Origin: Lactonifactor sp. BIOML-A5
GTDB lineage: Bacteria > Bacillota > Clostridia > Lachnospirales > Lachnospiraceae
Reading direction: 5' to 3'
NCBI RefSeq assembly: GCF_009677585.1
Contig: NZ_WKYV01000006.1
Location: 62,001-126,000, forward strand
DNA length: 64,000 nucleotides
Every line of letters begins with the position of its first letter. Position 1 is the first letter of the stretch. Shown here in pieces: positions 61,880-64,000 of the stretch. The notes under the pieces are model-generated. The model did no database searches, was not told the DNA's origin, and saw only the letters and a program-made list of their open reading frames with translations. The position numbers and the translations under genes are program-made.

Positions 61880-62867
61880 GAAAAAAATATAGAATTGCCT
61901 GGGGGAGTATTGCGCCGGTATTGTTTATATTGTTCCTGATTATAGTTCTGGCAGTACTGACAGAGGGAAGGCTGATCCAGTCGAACACATTAAAATCCCT
62001 GCTTACACAGTCCATCGGCTACCTGATCGGAGGGCTGGGAATGATTTTTGTCATGGCTCTGGGCGAGATCGATATGTCCATGGGAGTGAATGTGGCATTA
62101 TCCTGTGTCACGGCAACCGTTCTGGTGGGAGAACAGGGATGGCTGGCAGTCGTATTGTGCAGTATGGTAATCGGAGCGCTCATCGGCGCAGTGAATGGCC
62201 TTTTTGTGGCACTGTTCCATGTACAGGGATTTATGGTTACCATTGCCCTCCAGATAGGGCTTCGGGGGGCGATCAAAGGAATTTTCCTGTTAATCCCCGA
62301 TGGCCGTATTACCTTTAACCAGGAGATTTTAAAGTTTAATACACTTTCAATTAAGCTTACAATTTTAATCATTGCCGTGTTGGCTGTGGTTTATCTGATG
62401 GAATTTTCTCCCTACGGCAGCAAGCTAAAAGCTGTGGGGAAAGTGAAGTGTGTGCTTTTATGTCAGGGATACCTGTGAAAAAAGTGAAAGCTGCGGCCTA
62501 TATTCTCAGCGGACTTTTCGCGGGGCTTGCCGCATTATTTATGTGCAGCCGTCAGGGGGGAATCACTTCAGATACGGGGTCCGGGTTTGAGATGACTGTG
62601 ATGCTGGGCATGTTCCTGGGCGGTATCCCTGTAGAAGGGGGAATGGAGACGAAGCTTTTTAAGACCATCATAGGCCTGCCCTGCCTGATTATTATACAAA
62701 GCGGACTGACTATTCTTGGTGTGGATGCCGGCATCTACCAGTTTGTGGAGGCAGTTATCCTTCTGATCGTCATCATAATGACCCACTTCCTTAAAAATTA
62801 CACAAAGCAGAGGGATGAAAAGATCATGGCACAGGTGCTTCTGGAAGAGGAAGCAAAACAGGCATAA
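61876..62867 (+). pseudogene. CUT2-type ABC transporter permease 2, frameshifted
   Basis: Two consecutive frames encode one RbsC-like permease. Frame A (61876-62478) covers the first 188 or so residues up to YGSKLKAVG; frame B (62448-62867) continues CAFMSGIPVKKVKAAAYILSG to the normal end. Inserting one base in the G run at 62436-62439 restores a continuous AVGESEVCAFMSGIP. Either this permease is disrupted, it is expressed by frameshifting, or the assembly lost a G. The ATG overlaps the ATPase stop by 4 bases. Confidence 0.8.
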
Positions 62868-62897
62868 ATAGAATTTATATAAAAGGAGAACAAAGAC

Positions 62898-63872
62898 ATG
62901 GAATATTCTAAAATTACAGGAATTGACAAAAAAGTAAGCCGTTTTATTGTGGGTACAATGGCAATTGTGGACAGAGAGGATCTCACGGAGGATTTTAAAC
63001 GCCTGGACGATGCCCTTGAGATGGGAATCAATACCCTGGATACTGCAATGGGATACGGACGGGGAACCACTGAGATTGCCCTGGGAAAATATTTTAAGAG
63101 CAGGGGGAACCGGGAGGACATCTTCCTTATCAGCAAGGCCTGCCATCCGTCACCCTGGAGAACCCGTGTAAACACCTTTGACCTGGAAGCGGATTTGAAT
63201 GATGCCCTGGTAAAAATGAATACCGATTATATTGACCTGTATATGCTCCACAGAGATGATGTGACCAAGCCGGTGGGACCCATTATGGATACCTTATATA
63301 AATACTATAAAGCCGGTAAGATTCTGGGCTATGGTGTATCCAACTGGACCGTAGAGAGAATCGAGGAGGCCAATGCTTATGCGAAAGACAACAATATCCC
63401 TCCCCTTATCGTATCCAGCCCCAACTACAGCCTGGCTCAGCAGTATGCAGAACCCTGGGCTCCGGGCTGCGTAACGGTTAGCGGTCCGGAAAATGCAAAA
63501 GCAAGACAATGGTACGCCGAAAACCAGATGCCGGTGCTGGCCTATTCCAGTATGGCCAGAGGGCTGTTCTCGGGCAGAATCACCCGTGAACAGTGGGAAA
63601 ACCGTCCGGAAGAGATTGACCCGGTTTGTGCGAAAGCGTACTGCGGGGATACAAACTTTACCAGACTGGAGCGGGCAGCCGAATTAGCAGAAGAAAAAGG
63701 AGTTTCTATTCCCCAGGTTGCACTTGCATTTATTCTCTGCGGAAAAATGAATGTATTCCCTATCGTAGGTGCGGCAAACAAGGAGGAGCTCGCTTCCAGC
63801 GTCGGGGCTTTGGAGGTGAAACTGACAGAGAAGGAAGTGGAATGGCTTGATTTGGAGAGAGATTGCAGATAA
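62898..63872 (+). CDS. Aldo/keto reductase
   Basis: This 324-residue TIM-barrel NAD(P)H oxidoreductase has the catalytic tetrad region GINTLDTAMGYGRG (Asp, Tyr), Lys in DIFLISKACHPS, and His in YMLHRDD. The C-terminal cofactor-binding loop is IVGAANKEELASSVGAL. It is similar to YdhF/YccK-type AKRs. It is the last gene of the sugar ABC operon, 30 bases after the permease, so it likely acts on the imported sugar (inference). Confidence 0.88.
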   Translation: MEYSKITGIDKKVSRFIVGTMAIVDREDLTEDFKRLDDALEMGINTLDTAMGYGRGTTEIALGKYFKSRGNREDIFLISKACHPSPWRTRVNTFDLEADLNDALVKMNTDYIDLYMLHRDDVTKPVGPIMDTLYKYYKAGKILGYGVSNWTVERIEEANAYAKDNNIPPLIVSSPNYSLAQQYAEPWAPGCVTVSGPENAKARQWYAENQMPVLAYSSMARGLFSGRITREQWENRPEEIDPVCAKAYCGDTNFTRLERAAELAEEKGVSIPQVALAFILCGKMNVFPIVGAANKEELASSVGALEVKLTEKEVEWLDLERDCR

Positions 63873-63916
63873 AGAGGCCCCACTCATTTTCCGGGAATGT
63901 ATGAATTCTCAATCAG

Positions 63917-63955
63917 GATAAAGCAGGGGGCTGTACCGTTGCCCCCTGCTTTATC
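63917..63955 (+). terminator. Terminator hairpin after the aldo/keto reductase gene
   Basis: A perfect 15-bp stem, 63917-63931 with 63941-63955, has a 9-base loop. A weak T-rich tail (TTTATC) is part of the stem. The remaining 45 bases to the window end hold nothing I can identify. Confidence 0.75.
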
Positions 63956-64000
63956 TGTGCGCTGGCAGCGATTTACCCCCGGCTGAAGATTTTTGGATCT

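Noticed and set aside
62436..62442. Canonical programmed -1 slippery heptamer in the permease gene
   Set aside because: GGGGAAA does not fit the X XXY YYZ pattern in the zero frame, and no downstream pseudoknot is obvious.
1..64000. tRNA, rRNA and intact transposase genes
   Set aside because: I looked through the intergenic gaps and saw no tRNA-like T-arm/acceptor pattern, no rRNA sequence and no transposase-like frame.

Overview
The window reads as a chromosomal segment of a gut-type clostridium, most likely family Lachnospiraceae (inference from gene content and moderate GC; genus not determined). Support comes from the Gram-positive type IV pilus locus with pilMNO but no outer-membrane pilP/pilQ, an [FeFe]-hydrogenase maturase (HydG), lipobox lipoproteins with Lgt, LuxS, many small regulators and AGGAGG ribosome binding sites.

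Region 1 (1-17.8 kb) is a type IV pilus locus on the + strand. It starts inside a giant GLUG-repeat adhesin whose N terminus lies outside the window. Three minor pilin-like proteins follow, then a strong promoter and the major pilin, an Asp5 pilin, prepilin peptidase, PilC, PilM, a 200-base structured intergenic block, PilN, PilO, the extension ATPase PilB and the retraction ATPase PilT. Region 2 (17.9-23.7 kb) is housekeeping: hydG, lgt and luxS (minus strand), trpS divergent from luxS, a UPF0303 protein ending in a 54-bp hairpin, and an RluA-family pseudouridine synthase. A short palindromic repeat occurs twice here and supplies the C terminus of Lgt.

Region 3 (23.7-33.3 kb) is a decayed accessory region: a LacI regulator, a C-terminal sugar isomerase fragment abutting a C-terminal transketolase fragment, a MATE pseudogene with its MarR regulator, an XRE regulator, a LysR regulator, a flavodoxin remnant, an SDR oxidoreductase, a two-component system and gene-end remnants. 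Region 4 (33.3-43 kb) is a likely nine-gene transcription unit: a choloylglycine-hydrolase-like lipoprotein without the expected Cys nucleophile, a PaaK-like adenylate-forming enzyme, a MacB/Bce-type ABC exporter pair, two cyclophilin-like lipoproteins around a DUF3737 protein and a LysE-type exporter, and a MalY/PatB-like C-S lyase. Its promoter region shares a 17-base motif with the promoter beside the LysR gene, so one regulon is likely.

Region 5 (43-53.5 kb) holds a polyamine ABC transporter with a PotC-PotD fusion (minus strand), a lactonase-type beta-propeller, and a corA/rhomboid-like/pyruvate kinase/diaminopimelate decarboxylase operon preceded by a possible leader peptide. Region 6 (53.5-64 kb) has an AraC-GNAT fusion overlapping a HelD-type helicase, a nitroreductase, a VOC protein, and a sugar ABC importer operon with an aldo/keto reductase; one of its permeases is frameshifted. 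I saw no tRNA, rRNA, CRISPR array or intact transposase gene.
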